Positions 34,521-43,837 of a DNA stretch of 64,000 nt are shown in pieces. Both the position numbers and the translations under genes were made by a program. Origin of the DNA: Chryseobacterium glaciei (lineage in GTDB: Bacteria; Bacteroidota; Bacteroidia; Flavobacteriales; Weeksellaceae); assembly GCF_001648155.1 (NCBI RefSeq), contig NZ_CP015199.1:2304501-2368500 (forward strand). The letters are read 5' to 3'. The notes under the pieces were generated by a model, which did no database searches, had not been told where the DNA came from, and saw nothing but the letters and a program-made list of their open reading frames with translations. Position 1 is the first letter of the stretch, and each line of letters starts with the position of its first letter.

Positions 34521-35339
34521 ATGAGAAGTATTCTGGCTTCATTTTTTAGATTTATTTTAAGCTTTAATTTTTTCAGGCAGAAATATTTTGCATTTCATAA
34601 ATATATTTTTAAGCCTTATCATCTTTTTCGAAATGTAAAAAAGACAATCGTTTATAGAAACTCTATCAAACTCAATATCAATCTTGATGATTGGATTCAA
34701 CAACAGATTTACTTCTTGGGAGAGTATGAAAAAGATGAAATTGATTATTTATATAAAACTTTAAAGGAAGGCGATACTTTTATTGACATTGGAGGAAATA
34801 TTGGCTTGTTTTCACTTAATGCATCTAAAATTGTTAAAGAAAAAGGCAAAATTTATTCATTTGAAGCTTTTCTACCGAATTATGAGCAGTTTAAAAATCA
34901 TATTAAAATAAATGATTTTAAAAATATTACACTAGAGCATCTCGCAATTTCTGATCAAAAAGGTTTTATTGAGATTCTTTACAACGAAACCTATGATAAT
35001 GTTGGTATGGCATCTTCTTACCTTCAGGAATATACTTCAAAAGAAAAAGTTGAGAGTATTAGCTTGGATGATTATATAAAAGAAAAGGGAATTTCGCATA
35101 TTGATCTAATTAAAATAGACATCGAAGGTGCCGAATATTCAGCTTTAAAAGGAATGGAAAAGGTATTAACCGACATCCAACCAAAAATCATAATAGAAAT
35201 AAACAATATCGCCCTCAAAGCCTCCAACCGCAGCGAGAAAGAATTAATCCAATTACTCACCGAAAAAGGCTACACCAAAACAAAAGTACTCAGCCAAAAT
35301 GAAAATTCTTATAATGCTGTTTTCGAGTTTATTCAATAA
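34521..35339 (+). CDS. FkbM family methyltransferase
   Basis: A 272-residue SAM-dependent methyltransferase. After a basic, aromatic N-terminal part (1-80) the Rossmann fold begins: motif I FIDIGGNIGLFSL at about 92-104, motif II acidic residue in IYSFEAFLPNYEQF, and the FkbM end motif IDLIKIDIEGAEYSALKG near 195. Such enzymes O-methylate sugars or other small molecules; next to a glycosyltransferase and a flippase, modification of a surface polysaccharide is the likely role. It follows the right copy of the direct repeat and may have been the original neighbour of the Fe-S operon. Confidence 0.88.
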   Translation: MRSILASFFRFILSFNFFRQKYFAFHKYIFKPYHLFRNVKKTIVYRNSIKLNINLDDWIQQQIYFLGEYEKDEIDYLYKTLKEGDTFIDIGGNIGLFSLNASKIVKEKGKIYSFEAFLPNYEQFKNHIKINDFKNITLEHLAISDQKGFIEILYNETYDNVGMASSYLQEYTSKEKVESISLDDYIKEKGISHIDLIKIDIEGAEYSALKGMEKVLTDIQPKIIIEINNIALKASNRSEKELIQLLTEKGYTKTKVLSQNENSYNAVFEFIQ

Positions 35340-35418
35340 TCCAGATAGATCGCAATAAGTCACAATTCTTAGTATTTGAAGAAAAAATCGTAATTTTATA
35401 CTTTAAAAATCATCTAAA

Positions 35419-35907
35419 ATGAAGATTGAAGAATCAAGTATCGTAGAAGCTAACGACTATAGAGTTATTATATATCCGGCATCAAGAGCTTTCACAACGA
35501 AAGAAGCAAAGACAGTTACTGAAAAATTGTATGATTTTCTGGCAACTTGGGCTGCACACGGAAAACCGCTTTCATCATCTTTTAAGATCGAGAAAAATCA
35601 GTTTATCGTGGTTTGTGTGGATGAGGAGAAAGAAATGGCTTCCGGATGTAGTATCGATGCACTAGGTAAGATCATGAGAGAGATCGATGAAGAATATCAA
35701 TTAGGTTTATTCGACAGAATGAAGGCGAGTTTCGTAGAAAATGGCGAAATTAAAACCTTAAAATTGATCGATTTTAAAACAAAATTGAGAAACGGAGAAT
35801 TATCAAGAGACATCGAGGTTTTTGATTTTTCAAAAAACACATATCTTGATTTCCTAGGTCATTTTCTTTTGCCAATTGATAAAAGCTGGGCTGCTTCTAT
35901 AAAATAA
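35419..35907 (+). CDS. Conserved flavobacterial protein of unknown function
   Basis: 162 residues, soluble, no signal peptide. It opens with MKIEESSIVEANDYRVIIYPASRAFTT and has conserved-looking blocks ATWAAHGKPLSSSF, DEEKEMASGCSIDAL and the C-terminal DFLGHFLLPIDKSWAASI. Proteins with this sequence are common in Flavobacteriia and are sometimes labelled as ABC transporter ATPase; there is no Walker A, Walker B or signature motif here, so that name is not supported. The next gene begins 6 bases after its stop, so it probably shares a transcript with the glycosyltransferase. Confidence 0.75.
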   Translation: MKIEESSIVEANDYRVIIYPASRAFTTKEAKTVTEKLYDFLATWAAHGKPLSSSFKIEKNQFIVVCVDEEKEMASGCSIDALGKIMREIDEEYQLGLFDRMKASFVENGEIKTLKLIDFKTKLRNGELSRDIEVFDFSKNTYLDFLGHFLLPIDKSWAASIK

Positions 35908-35913
35908 TTTCTC

Positions 35914-37050
35914 TTGAAAATACTTTTTATTTCCTCATGGTTCCCAAACAAACTGGAGCCTACTAACGGTAATTTTGTGCAGCGTCATGCGGAAGCTGCT
36001 GCATTGTTACATGATGTGGAAATATTACATACAATCGGAGATTTCAACCAAAAAGAAGAGTTTATTTTTGATGATAAAATAATAAATGGCATCAGAACAT
36101 TGATTATTTATTACAAAAACTCCAACAATCCGGCTCTGAATTTCTTCAGGCGAATGAAAGCCTACAAAATGGGATTTGCCAAGATGCAAAAGCCAGATTT
36201 GGTTCATGCCAGCGTTCTTCATAACAATATGCTGTTTGCTGTGTATTTGAAGAAAAAATATAAAATTCCATTTGTGGTTACAGAGCATTGGACGGCTTTA
36301 CAGGAGCAAAACCTTGACAAAACTTCTAATAATATTAAACGAATTGCAAAGTATATCGCTAAAAATGCGGGTTATATTTTGCCCGTAAGTTATAATTTAA
36401 AAGACAGTTTAAAACAATTAGGAATTACAACTCCAATGAAAGTGATTTCAAATGTTGTTGATACCGAACTTTTTACTCTTACGCATAAAGCCGAACAATC
36501 TGAAATTAAATTTCTTCACGTATCAAGCTTAATTCCACGTAAAAGACCAAAAGATATCATTAATACTATTCATTTGTTACATCAAAACGGATTTCAGGTG
36601 AGTTTGGAAATCGGTGGCGATGGTGAAACTGAATCTTTGATCAATTTGGTTAAAGATTTGAATGCTGAAAATTATATAAAAGTTTTTGACGCAATTACTT
36701 ATGGTGAAGTTGCCGAAAAAATGCAGAACTCAGATTATTTCATCTTATTTAGCGAAAACGAAACTCAAGGCTGTGTAATTTTGGAGTCTTACGCTTGCGG
36801 AAAACCTGTGATCTCAACAAAAGTTGGAGGTGCTGCCGAATTTATCATTGATGGTTTAGGAATCGGAATTGAAAAAAACAATACAGATCAACTTTACAGC
36901 GTTTTAGAAAAAATCTGCAAGAAGGAATATTTTTTTAAAAATGAAACTGAGATCAGACAATTCTCTGTAAACGGTTACTCAAGAGAGTCTATAGCGAATC
37001 AATTTACTGAAATTTATAATGAAGTTATTGCTAAAAACAAGCTGTCGTGA
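35914..37050 (+). CDS. Glycosyltransferase family 4 protein
   Basis: 378 residues with a TTG start (MKILFISSWFPNKLEPTNGNF). Two Rossmann-type domains of the GT-B fold are visible: the N-terminal one carries VQRHAEAAAL and VVTEHWTALQ, and the C-terminal one the sugar-nucleotide site around LHVSSLIPRKRPKDII, EIGGDGETESL and the retaining-transferase motif ENETQGCVILESYACGKPVISTKVGG with its paired Glu residues. It adds a sugar to a growing surface polysaccharide or glycolipid at the inner membrane. It starts 6 bases after the previous gene, and the flippase gene overlaps its stop by 4 bases. Confidence 0.9.
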   Translation: MKILFISSWFPNKLEPTNGNFVQRHAEAAALLHDVEILHTIGDFNQKEEFIFDDKIINGIRTLIIYYKNSNNPALNFFRRMKAYKMGFAKMQKPDLVHASVLHNNMLFAVYLKKKYKIPFVVTEHWTALQEQNLDKTSNNIKRIAKYIAKNAGYILPVSYNLKDSLKQLGITTPMKVISNVVDTELFTLTHKAEQSEIKFLHVSSLIPRKRPKDIINTIHLLHQNGFQVSLEIGGDGETESLINLVKDLNAENYIKVFDAITYGEVAEKMQNSDYFILFSENETQGCVILESYACGKPVISTKVGGAAEFIIDGLGIGIEKNNTDQLYSVLEKICKKEYFFKNETEIRQFSVNGYSRESIANQFTEIYNEVIAKNKLS

Positions 37051-38291
37051 AAAGTCTGAAAGATTTTTTAAGAAGTTTTTTTAATAATAGCGGGCATTAT
37101 GTTTTCTTATCTTTCCTCATAGCCAAGATCTGTGGATTTATCGGTTCTTTATTGATTATCAGACTGCTTCCCGAAAATGAATTCGGAGTATTAAGTATCG
37201 TTCTTTCGGTTTTAACTATTTTTTTACCGTTTACAGGTTTTGGAAGCGGTCAGAGTTTAATGAGATTCGGTTCTATTTCTTCTGATGAAAATGAAAAACT
37301 TAAAATATCATCCTATTTTTTTTTCAAAGGAATTTTATTTGAAATTATATTAATTATCCTGTTTTTAGGAGCTTCAATATTTTATTTCAATAAATATGAA
37401 GATATTTTCATCATTTTTATTTTTTGCGCAATAAGACTTGGAGGATATTATTTTGTCAATCATATTCAGGCTTTTTATAGAATTACAGGAAAAAATCAAA
37501 CCTTTGCTAGAATTAATAATGTAGTAAATATTGGAGGATTAATCTTACTATTTATCTGCACTTATTTCTTTAAATTCTACGGATATCTTATTGCAATTGC
37601 GATTACACCTTATTTAGCCTTATTCTGGCTTAAAAAAGATATTTATTTATCCCGAAAATTTATCCCGAAAAATTATAAAGAAATGTGGCGTTACGGTGCA
37701 TTTACCGCTGCAACCTCACTTATTTCAGAGACGTTGTTTTCTTTAGACATTCTATTGCTCGGATTTTTAATGAATGAAACTGCCGTTGCCAATTACAGAG
37801 TGGCGATTTTAATACCTTCCAATATTACATTTTTAGCGGTAAGCTTTTTACAGAGCGATTTTCCGATACTTTCAAAGAATTATAGGAATAAGAAATTTCT
37901 CAGCTCATATGTTGTCAATTTTCATAAAATATTTTTACCGATCTGTGCAGGAATATTTATTTTCTTTTTCTTTTTTGATGAATATATTCTACAGTTTTTT
38001 TTCGGGAAGACTTATGTTGAAAATGGAACTTTATTAATGATTTTATTGATCGGTTTTAATGTTGGGATGTTGACCAGAAACCTTTACGGAAATTTACTAC
38101 CCGCAGTAGGAAAAATCGAGATCAATACGTGGATTAGCGTAGCTTCACTTCTTATTTTATACGGAGTATCCTCTTTTTTAATTCCGACGTACGGAGTTGT
38201 TGGGATGGGAATTGCGATGACTTCTACGTTACTTATTTCAGGATTTTCTTACATGGTATTTTTCTTATTATACCTGCGAAAACTTTCTTAA
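37047..38291 (+). CDS. Oligosaccharide flippase (Wzx-like, MOP superfamily)
   Basis: 414 residues with a GTG start inside the stop of the glycosyltransferase gene (GTGA). Twelve or so hydrophobic helices fill the sequence. The N-terminal FFNNSGHYVFLSFLIAKICG and RLLPENEFGVLSIVLSVL match the polysaccharide biosynthesis export family, which flips lipid-linked oligosaccharides across the inner membrane. With the upstream transferase it forms a small glycan unit; the polymerase and ligase are not in the window. Confidence 0.87.
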   Translation: MKSLKDFLRSFFNNSGHYVFLSFLIAKICGFIGSLLIIRLLPENEFGVLSIVLSVLTIFLPFTGFGSGQSLMRFGSISSDENEKLKISSYFFFKGILFEIILIILFLGASIFYFNKYEDIFIIFIFCAIRLGGYYFVNHIQAFYRITGKNQTFARINNVVNIGGLILLFICTYFFKFYGYLIAIAITPYLALFWLKKDIYLSRKFIPKNYKEMWRYGAFTAATSLISETLFSLDILLLGFLMNETAVANYRVAILIPSNITFLAVSFLQSDFPILSKNYRNKKFLSSYVVNFHKIFLPICAGIFIFFFFFDEYILQFFFGKTYVENGTLLMILLIGFNVGMLTRNLYGNLLPAVGKIEINTWISVASLLILYGVSSFLIPTYGVVGMGIAMTSTLLISGFSYMVFFLLYLRKLS

Positions 38292-38305
38292 TTACAAATC
38301 TTTAT

Positions 38306-38313
38306 TATCTTTG
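38306..38313 (+). promoter_or_regulatory. -7 box immediately before a lipoprotein gene
   Basis: TATCTTTG, a full match to TAnnTTTG, ends 5 bases before the ATG. A TTC lies 18 bp upstream. If used, the transcript has almost no leader. Confidence 0.4.
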
Positions 38314-38318
38314 TTGGA

Positions 38319-38822
38319 ATGAAAAATGTTATTTTCGGAATATTGATCGTATTTTTTGCACTTCTAAGCTGTAGAGGTGGTGAAGATGATATTCAAAAAA
38401 TAGATCAGATATTTAATCTTTATATTAAAAATTCAGCAGGAAAGGATCTACTTAATAGTAAACTGGACAGTACTTTTGTATCAGTTTCCATGAACGATGT
38501 TTTTGGAACGACAGATAATGCTCCGGTTACATTTTCGATGCAGAAAACTACGGATACTGTTAATTATATCGAGTATATTGCTGGCGCTAAAAGAATAACT
38601 CTAGATTCCGTAAGTCCGGAAAACAGAACATATCATTCGAAAATTGCATTGGCTTTACGACTGTCTGTAAACAAAGTAGTCACTGATACAATCAATGATA
38701 CCCTGGAAATTGAGTATAAATATACTCCAACCGTATTCGAGGTCTCGAAAGTATATTACAATAACGAACTGAAGTTTACAAAACAACCAAATGTTCCAAA
38801 CGTAGTTACGATCATAAAATAA
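38319..38822 (+). CDS. Hypothetical lipoprotein
   Basis: 167 residues. A lipoprotein signal ends at Cys18 (FFALLSC). The rest is a mixed, strand-rich domain (FNLYIKNSAGKDLLNSK, FSMQKTTDTVNYIEYI, ALALRLSVNKVVTDTI, YKYTPTVFEVSKVYYN) that looks like a single extracytoplasmic beta domain. I do not recognise the family. It has its own -7 box and sits between the flippase and serS. An outer-membrane lipoprotein is the likeliest location. Confidence 0.7.
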   Translation: MKNVIFGILIVFFALLSCRGGEDDIQKIDQIFNLYIKNSAGKDLLNSKLDSTFVSVSMNDVFGTTDNAPVTFSMQKTTDTVNYIEYIAGAKRITLDSVSPENRTYHSKIALALRLSVNKVVTDTINDTLEIEYKYTPTVFEVSKVYYNNELKFTKQPNVPNVVTIIK

Positions 38823-38826
38823 TTTT

Positions 38827-38834
38827 TAAATTTG
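38827..38834 (+). promoter_or_regulatory. -7 box upstream of serS
   Basis: TAAATTTG matches TAnnTTTG and would give an untranslated leader of about 50 bases. No clear -33 TTG is seen. Confidence 0.4.
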
Positions 38835-38840
38835 CACAAC

Positions 38841-38863
38841 TGTTAGATAATTTATGTCTAACA
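38841..38863 (+). other. Hairpin in the serS leader
   Basis: TGTTAGA, 9-base loop, TCTAACA, in the leader between the -7 box and the ATG. It could be a control element; it has no T-tract, so it is not a simple terminator. Confidence 0.35.
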
Positions 38864-38888
38864 TTCTAATAACTAACATCTAAATACA

Positions 38889-40157
38889 ATGTTACAAGTC
38901 AATTTTTTGCGCGACAATAAAGAACGCGTTTTAGAAGGTCTGAAAAAAAGGCAATTCAAAAATCTTGAGTTGGTAGATGATGCTATTGCTACTGACGACG
39001 AAAGAAAAAAAATCCAATTTGAATTAGATTCTCAACTTTCAGAAATCAACAAGATCTCCAAAGAGATTGGATTGCTGATGAAAGAAGGTAAAAAAGAAGA
39101 AGCAGAATCTGCAAAATCTAAAACAGCACAATACAAAGAGTCGAGCTCAGAATTGAAATCTCAGTTAGAAGTTAAAGAAAAAGCTTTATTAGATATTTTA
39201 TACCAGATTCCGAACATTCCATATGAATTGGTAAAAAGCGGAGCGTCTGCAGATGATAACGAAATTGTTTATCAGTCTCATGATGTTGAAGGTCTTGGTG
39301 AAGGAGCAATTCCTCACTGGGAATTAGCTAAAAAATATAATTTGATTGATTTTGAATTAGGAGTTAAAATTGCCGGTGCCGGTTTCCCTGTTTATTTAGG
39401 AAAAGGGGCAAGATTGCAGAGAGCTTTGGTTCAATATTTCTTAGATAAAAATGTTGAGAAGGGATATATGGAAGTAAATCCTCCTCACGTTGTAAATGAA
39501 GCTTCAGGATACGGAACAGGTCAGTTGCCGGATAAGGAAGGGCAGATGTATTATATTCAGGCAGATGATTTATATTTAATTCCAACAGCGGAAGTTCCGG
39601 TTACGAATTTATACCGTGATGTTTTGTTGGAGGAAAAAGATCTTCCGATTAAAAATACTGCGTTTTCTCAATGTTACAGAAGAGAAGCGGGAAGTTATGG
39701 AGCTCACGTAAGAGGTCTGAACCGTCTTCACCAATTCGAAAAAGTAGAAATTGTAAGACTTGAAAAACCTGAAAATTCTTACGCTGTTTTGGAAGAAATG
39801 GTTGAGCATATCAAAGAAATCTTAACGGATCTTGAACTTCCTTACAGAGTTTTGAGACTTTGTGGTGGAGATACAGGCTTTGCGTCTGCAATGACATACG
39901 ATTTTGAAGTTTGGAGTGCTGCTCAGGAAATGTGGTTAGAAGTAAGTTCAGTTTCTAATTTTGAAACGTTCCAGGCGAATCGTTTGAAATGCCGTTACAA
40001 AACGGATGGTAAATCTCAATTAGTTCATACTTTAAATGGTTCTGCAATGGCTTTACCAAGAATTATGGCTGCTTTGCTTGAGAATAATCAAACTGAAGAA
40101 GGTATTAAGCTTCCTAAAAAGGTTGCTGAATATGCGAGATTTGATGTAATTAATTAA
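38889..40157 (+). CDS. serS: Seryl-tRNA synthetase
   Basis: A 422-residue class II aminoacyl-tRNA synthetase that charges tRNA-Ser. The N-terminal tRNA-binding arm is a long antiparallel coiled coil (about 5-105, MLQVNFLRDNKERVLEGL start). In the catalytic core, motif 2 is FSQCYRREAGSYG near 258 and motif 3 LNGSAMALPRIMAALLENNQ near 388, with the serine-site TAEVPVTNLY. Length and order are standard. It is followed by a terminator shared with the convergent lipoprotein gene. Confidence 0.98.
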   Translation: MLQVNFLRDNKERVLEGLKKRQFKNLELVDDAIATDDERKKIQFELDSQLSEINKISKEIGLLMKEGKKEEAESAKSKTAQYKESSSELKSQLEVKEKALLDILYQIPNIPYELVKSGASADDNEIVYQSHDVEGLGEGAIPHWELAKKYNLIDFELGVKIAGAGFPVYLGKGARLQRALVQYFLDKNVEKGYMEVNPPHVVNEASGYGTGQLPDKEGQMYYIQADDLYLIPTAEVPVTNLYRDVLLEEKDLPIKNTAFSQCYRREAGSYGAHVRGLNRLHQFEKVEIVRLEKPENSYAVLEEMVEHIKEILTDLELPYRVLRLCGGDTGFASAMTYDFEVWSAAQEMWLEVSSVSNFETFQANRLKCRYKTDGKSQLVHTLNGSAMALPRIMAALLENNQTEEGIKLPKKVAEYARFDVIN

Positions 40158-40184
40158 GCTGAAAAAAAGTTTAAACTAAAATAA

Positions 40185-40211
40185 AAAACCACCGAAATTT
40201 TCGGTGGTTTT
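40185..40211. terminator. Bidirectional terminator between serS and a lipoprotein gene
   Basis: AAAACCACCGAAA and TTTCGGTGGTTTT form a long stem with T-rich sequence on both sides. Confidence 0.9.
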
Positions 40212-40214
40212 GTT

Positions 40215-40967
40215 TTATTCGGTAATAATGATTATTTTTTTGTCTGCGTTTTGAAGTTTTTCGCCTTTATCAAACATCGATTTTAGATCATATTCTATTT
40301 TTACAGAATGGTCGTCAACTTGTTTCAGCCAATCGTGTTTTCCGGTGATGGATTTTATTTTACCTTCAAATTTTAATGTAGTTTCAATTTTTTTGAAAAA
40401 CATCATCATCATTCCTTCGGTTTTTCCGTCGTCTCCGGCTTCAGATTGTCCGTCAGGAGATTGTTTTGATAATGCTTCCTTAATGCTTTTTAGATTAAAA
40501 TTATTCGTATCAATTGTTAACGTTTTACCGTCCCAAAGATTATAGATATTTTGTTCTAAAGGAAGTGTTTCCTGTTTTGTAAAGTTATTTAAAGCTTTAT
40601 AATCAGTTTGAGTGAAATGATCTAATTTTAATGAAAAACCAACAGGATCATTATTTTCTTTGGAAGATTTCATGAAAATTTTCTTCATGATTCTTAAAGA
40701 ATCCGGATCTTTTGTAGTTTTTCCCTCCTTTTTTTCCAATTCATAAATGCTGGTCCAAGTTGTAGGAAGTTTATCCATATCTCCAAACTCTTTTTTGTTT
40801 TGTAGGGAATCGGGAGTCATGGCTTTCATTTCTTTCATGAATTCCTTCATATCAATATCGGTCAGCATGGTTGATGCTGCGTCTTTATGATAAACAATTT
40901 CAGAATTAATCACGCAGGATTGCAGCACAAAAAGGCTGATTAAAAGTAAAAGTAGATTTTTTTTCAT
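40215..40967 (-). CDS. Hypothetical lipoprotein at the end of the cbb3 cluster
   Basis: 250 residues. The lipoprotein signal MKKNLLLLLISLFVLQSC ends at Cys18. The remainder is highly charged (Lys, Asp and Glu rich), with DIDMKEFMKEMKAMTPDS and a C-terminal strand-like DDHSVKIEYDLKSMF. I do not recognise the family. It lies 14 bases after the TauE/SafE-type gene on the same strand and may be the last gene of the oxidase transcript. An upstream ATG would add 24 residues and hide the signal peptide, so it was not used. Confidence 0.7.
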   Translation of the reverse strand: MKKNLLLLLISLFVLQSCVINSEIVYHKDAASTMLTDIDMKEFMKEMKAMTPDSLQNKKEFGDMDKLPTTWTSIYELEKKEGKTTKDPDSLRIMKKIFMKSSKENNDPVGFSLKLDHFTQTDYKALNNFTKQETLPLEQNIYNLWDGKTLTIDTNNFNLKSIKEALSKQSPDGQSEAGDDGKTEGMMMMFFKKIETTLKFEGKIKSITGKHDWLKQVDDHSVKIEYDLKSMFDKGEKLQNADKKIIIITE

Positions 40968-40981
40968 GGTTTTAGTTATGG

Positions 40982-41749
40982 TTAATGACAATTGACTGTA
41001 CTGTGCTGATGAGTGCTGTGATCGCCCGGTAGATGGCAATCGCCTTGATTATCTTTAGAAATAGTCATGGCTTCAGCTCTTGGAGAAATGTAAGGAATTC
41101 CGAGTTCCAGACCTCTTACGATAAATAATCCTCCTAAAACGATCATAACTACAGGAATTACTTTTAAAACTTTTACTCTAAAAGCCTGATTCATCAAGTT
41201 TCCAACAAGAACTACCGCAAACATGAATGGAAGTGTTCCCAATCCAAATAAAGCCATATATGTAGCTCCCTGCCATATTCCTCCGCTTGCTAAACTTGCC
41301 GTTAAAGCCATGTAAACCATTCCGCAAGGTAAGAACCCGTTAAGGATCCCTGTTGTAAATCTTGAACGGTAATCTGCTTTTTGCAGCAATCTTCCTAAAT
41401 TCGATTTAACTTTAAATAAAAATTTAGAAAAGAAAGGAATTTTCGAAGCAAAATCTTTTCCTCCAAAAGAAAATACAGCCATTATAATCAATAAGATTCC
41501 GACAGCTATTGTTAAATATTTCTGAAAACCTGCCATTTCAAAACCTTGTCCAATAATTCCTAAAACTGCTCCTAGAAGAGCATAGGTGGAAATTCTTCCG
41601 AATTGGTACGTTAGATTTTGAAGATAATAATTGGTAGCCTGTTTTTTTGTCAATCCCATCGATAAGGCAATAGGTCCGCACATTCCGATACAGTGAAATC
41701 CGGAAGCGAAACCCAAGCCGATAGCCGATAAAATAAGTGCTATTTCCAT
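40982..41749 (-). CDS. TauE/SafE-type permease with histidine-rich tail (cco-linked)
   Basis: 255 residues with about six transmembrane helices. The N-terminal GFASGFHCIGMCGPIALSMGL has the conserved HCxxMCGP block of the subgroup that sits next to cbb3 oxidase genes. Other signs are YQFGRISTYALLGAVLG, LNGFLPCGMVYMAL and a final helix near 205-225. The last 20 residues are His- and Cys-rich (GDCHLPGDHSTHQHS...). The group is linked to copper handling during oxidase assembly; the metal-binding tail supports that. It overlaps ccoH by 10 bases. Confidence 0.82.
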   Translation of the reverse strand: MEIALILSAIGLGFASGFHCIGMCGPIALSMGLTKKQATNYYLQNLTYQFGRISTYALLGAVLGIIGQGFEMAGFQKYLTIAVGILLIIMAVFSFGGKDFASKIPFFSKFLFKVKSNLGRLLQKADYRSRFTTGILNGFLPCGMVYMALTASLASGGIWQGATYMALFGLGTLPFMFAVVLVGNLMNQAFRVKVLKVIPVVMIVLGGLFIVRGLELGIPYISPRAEAMTISKDNQGDCHLPGDHSTHQHSTVNCH

Positions 41750-42192
41750 ATCACATCATAATCCATTCTGTAGTCTGTTTTATCTTTCGTCCACATCAAT
41801 CTCAGCGTATAATTTCCTGGTTTTAATACTTTTCCCGGAATTAAAATGGATTGATTTGCATCCAGCTGTTCAGATTTTTTAATATCTAAATTCTGGTCAT
41901 CGGTTCTGTTTAATACAAATTTTACCGTTGTGTTAGAATTATCATATCCTTTAGGAAAGATTACTTTAATTCCGTTTGTATCTTGTTTATATGTAGGTTT
42001 TTCCTGTAAGTCGTCTGCTTTCTTCTTGGCATCAATTACATCCTGGTATTTTAATTCTTCTTCATAATAATTATCGGTTACCATTTCAGAATTCTTCTGC
42101 CCGTTCGGGAAAAGAAATAACATCGATAAAATAAAAACTATGAATGCAAATAATGCAATTACAACACCGTGTCCCCAACTAAAGTTTTTCAT
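41740..42192 (-). CDS. ccoH: cbb3 oxidase assembly protein CcoH (FixH family)
   Basis: 150 residues with one N-terminal transmembrane helix (about 8-28, GHGVVIALFAFIVFILSMLFLF) and a periplasmic domain. The family block DNYYEEELKYQDVIDAKKKA follows the helix; the C-terminal half is strand-rich (GKVLKPGNYTLRLMW). CcoH helps assemble and stabilise the cbb3 oxidase in the inner membrane. It lies between ccoG and the TauE/SafE-type gene. Confidence 0.88.
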   Translation of the reverse strand: MKNFSWGHGVVIALFAFIVFILSMLFLFPNGQKNSEMVTDNYYEEELKYQDVIDAKKKADDLQEKPTYKQDTNGIKVIFPKGYDNSNTTVKFVLNRTDDQNLDIKKSEQLDANQSILIPGKVLKPGNYTLRLMWTKDKTDYRMDYDVIWK

Positions 42193-42284
42193 TATGTAAA
42201 TTTTATTATTTTCTAAAGGTCATCTGAAATTATGTTCCATTTTGGTTTTATGCTTCAAAATCAGGATAATTTCATTGCTAAAAT

Positions 42285-43739
42285 TTAAAACTGTAATTTA
42301 AATGGTCCTTCAAAATAGGTTTGATAAGAATCGATCAATTTTCCTTTCATATCATATACTCCGATCGAGATGTTTTGTTTTGAAAGTTTCATATCATCCT
42401 CAGGGAAGCTGATATTGATGGTTCCTTTTGACATTTTATCTCTGTCTACAGTAATTTTGCTTGATGCGCTGTAGATGATTTCACCATGTTTTGGCTCGAT
42501 TACTTTTATCGTTACAATTTTCTTGTCGTTTGTTTTGTTTAAGAAAGTATAATTGTAGGTATTGGTAATTTTTCCGTCTCTTACAAAGAATGTACTTCCT
42601 GCAGGTTTGATGAACTTGGCTTCCATTTCTCCACGATTATAAAGTAAGAATCCTAAGAATCCAACCAATAAAGCCAGAACGACCGCAAAACCTTTCATTC
42701 TTCCTGTGAACTTAAATTCAGTTCCCTGTTCAATTTCGTTTTCAGAAGCATATCTGATCAATCCTTTTGGAAGACCAACTTTCTCCATTACTTCATCACA
42801 TGCGTCAATACATGCAGTACAATTGATACATTCCAGCTGTTGCCCGTCTCTGATGTCGATTCCTGTAGGACAAACTACTACACATTGATGACAGTCGATA
42901 CAATCTCCTTTTCCGGCAGCTTTTCTGTCTTCACCTTTTCTCCATTTTGATCTGTTTTCACCACGATTAAAATCATAGAAAACGTTGATCGTATCTTTAT
43001 CAATTAAAACTCCCTGCAATCTTCCGTATGGACAAACCAATGTACAAACCTGCTCTCTGAACCACGCAAATACAAAGTAAAATGCTGAAGTAAAAAGAAC
43101 CATTACAATAAAATTGGTAGGATGTGCAAATGGGCCTTCTGAAATAATTTTAAATATCTCCTGATAACCAACAATATACATCAGCATAAAGTGAGTGATG
43201 ACCAAGGAAATGATCATGTAAACCGTCCATTTTAAGCTTCTTTTCCAGATCTTTTCGGTATTCCACTCTTGTCTGTCCAATCTCATTTGGCTGTTTCGGT
43301 CACCTTCAATAAGATATTCAATTTTACGGAAAATCGATTCCATAAAAATTGTCTGAGGGCAAATCCACCCGCAGAAAATTCTTCCGAACGCAATCGTAAA
43401 AATGATAATAAATATTAAAGATGCGATGGCACCTAATGTAAGAATGAAAAAGTCTTGTGGATAGAAAGGCTGTCCAATGATGTAAAACTCTCTATCAATA
43501 ACGTTGAATAAAAAGAATGGGTTGCCATTGATCTTGATGAATGGCACTGCAAAATAAATAACCAATAGGGTATAGCTTACAATATCTCTATAGTTGGTAA
43601 ATTTACCTCTAGGCTTTCTCGGAAATACCCATTTTCTTTTTCCGGATCGCTCCATTGTCCCTATAGAATCTCTGTAAGTCTCAGGGTCCAGAACCTGTCC
43701 CTGTCCGCCTCGTACTTCTAATTCTTCTATGTCTGACAT
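42285..43739 (-). CDS. ccoG: cbb3 oxidase accessory protein CcoG (FixG/RdxA-like)
   Basis: A 484-residue membrane protein. There are five or so hydrophobic segments in the first 240 residues, with the conserved FGRIFCGWICPQTIFMESIFR and VCTLVCPYGRLQG. Two 4Fe-4S ferredoxin motifs follow near 280-315 (CIDCHQCVVVCP and CINCTACIDACD). A transmembrane helix (about 350-370) leads to the immunoglobulin-like FixG C-terminal domain. CcoG reduces copper for delivery to the oxidase active site. It sits 98 bases downstream of ccoP. Confidence 0.93.
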   Translation of the reverse strand: MSDIEELEVRGGQGQVLDPETYRDSIGTMERSGKRKWVFPRKPRGKFTNYRDIVSYTLLVIYFAVPFIKINGNPFFLFNVIDREFYIIGQPFYPQDFFILTLGAIASLIFIIIFTIAFGRIFCGWICPQTIFMESIFRKIEYLIEGDRNSQMRLDRQEWNTEKIWKRSLKWTVYMIISLVITHFMLMYIVGYQEIFKIISEGPFAHPTNFIVMVLFTSAFYFVFAWFREQVCTLVCPYGRLQGVLIDKDTINVFYDFNRGENRSKWRKGEDRKAAGKGDCIDCHQCVVVCPTGIDIRDGQQLECINCTACIDACDEVMEKVGLPKGLIRYASENEIEQGTEFKFTGRMKGFAVVLALLVGFLGFLLYNRGEMEAKFIKPAGSTFFVRDGKITNTYNYTFLNKTNDKKIVTIKVIEPKHGEIIYSASSKITVDRDKMSKGTINISFPEDDMKLSKQNISIGVYDMKGKLIDSYQTYFEGPFKLQF

Positions 43740-43837
43740 TTTGTAATGTGTTTAAAAAAAGAAAAACATAATTCGTTACTATTTTTTAATTTAATAACAA
43801 ATTATGTTTTTTCATATGTTTTAAAATTTAATTTTAA

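Noticed and set aside
35419..35907. ABC transporter ATPase
   Set aside because: A label sometimes given to this family. No Walker A, Walker B or signature motif is present, and the length is too short for an ATPase domain.
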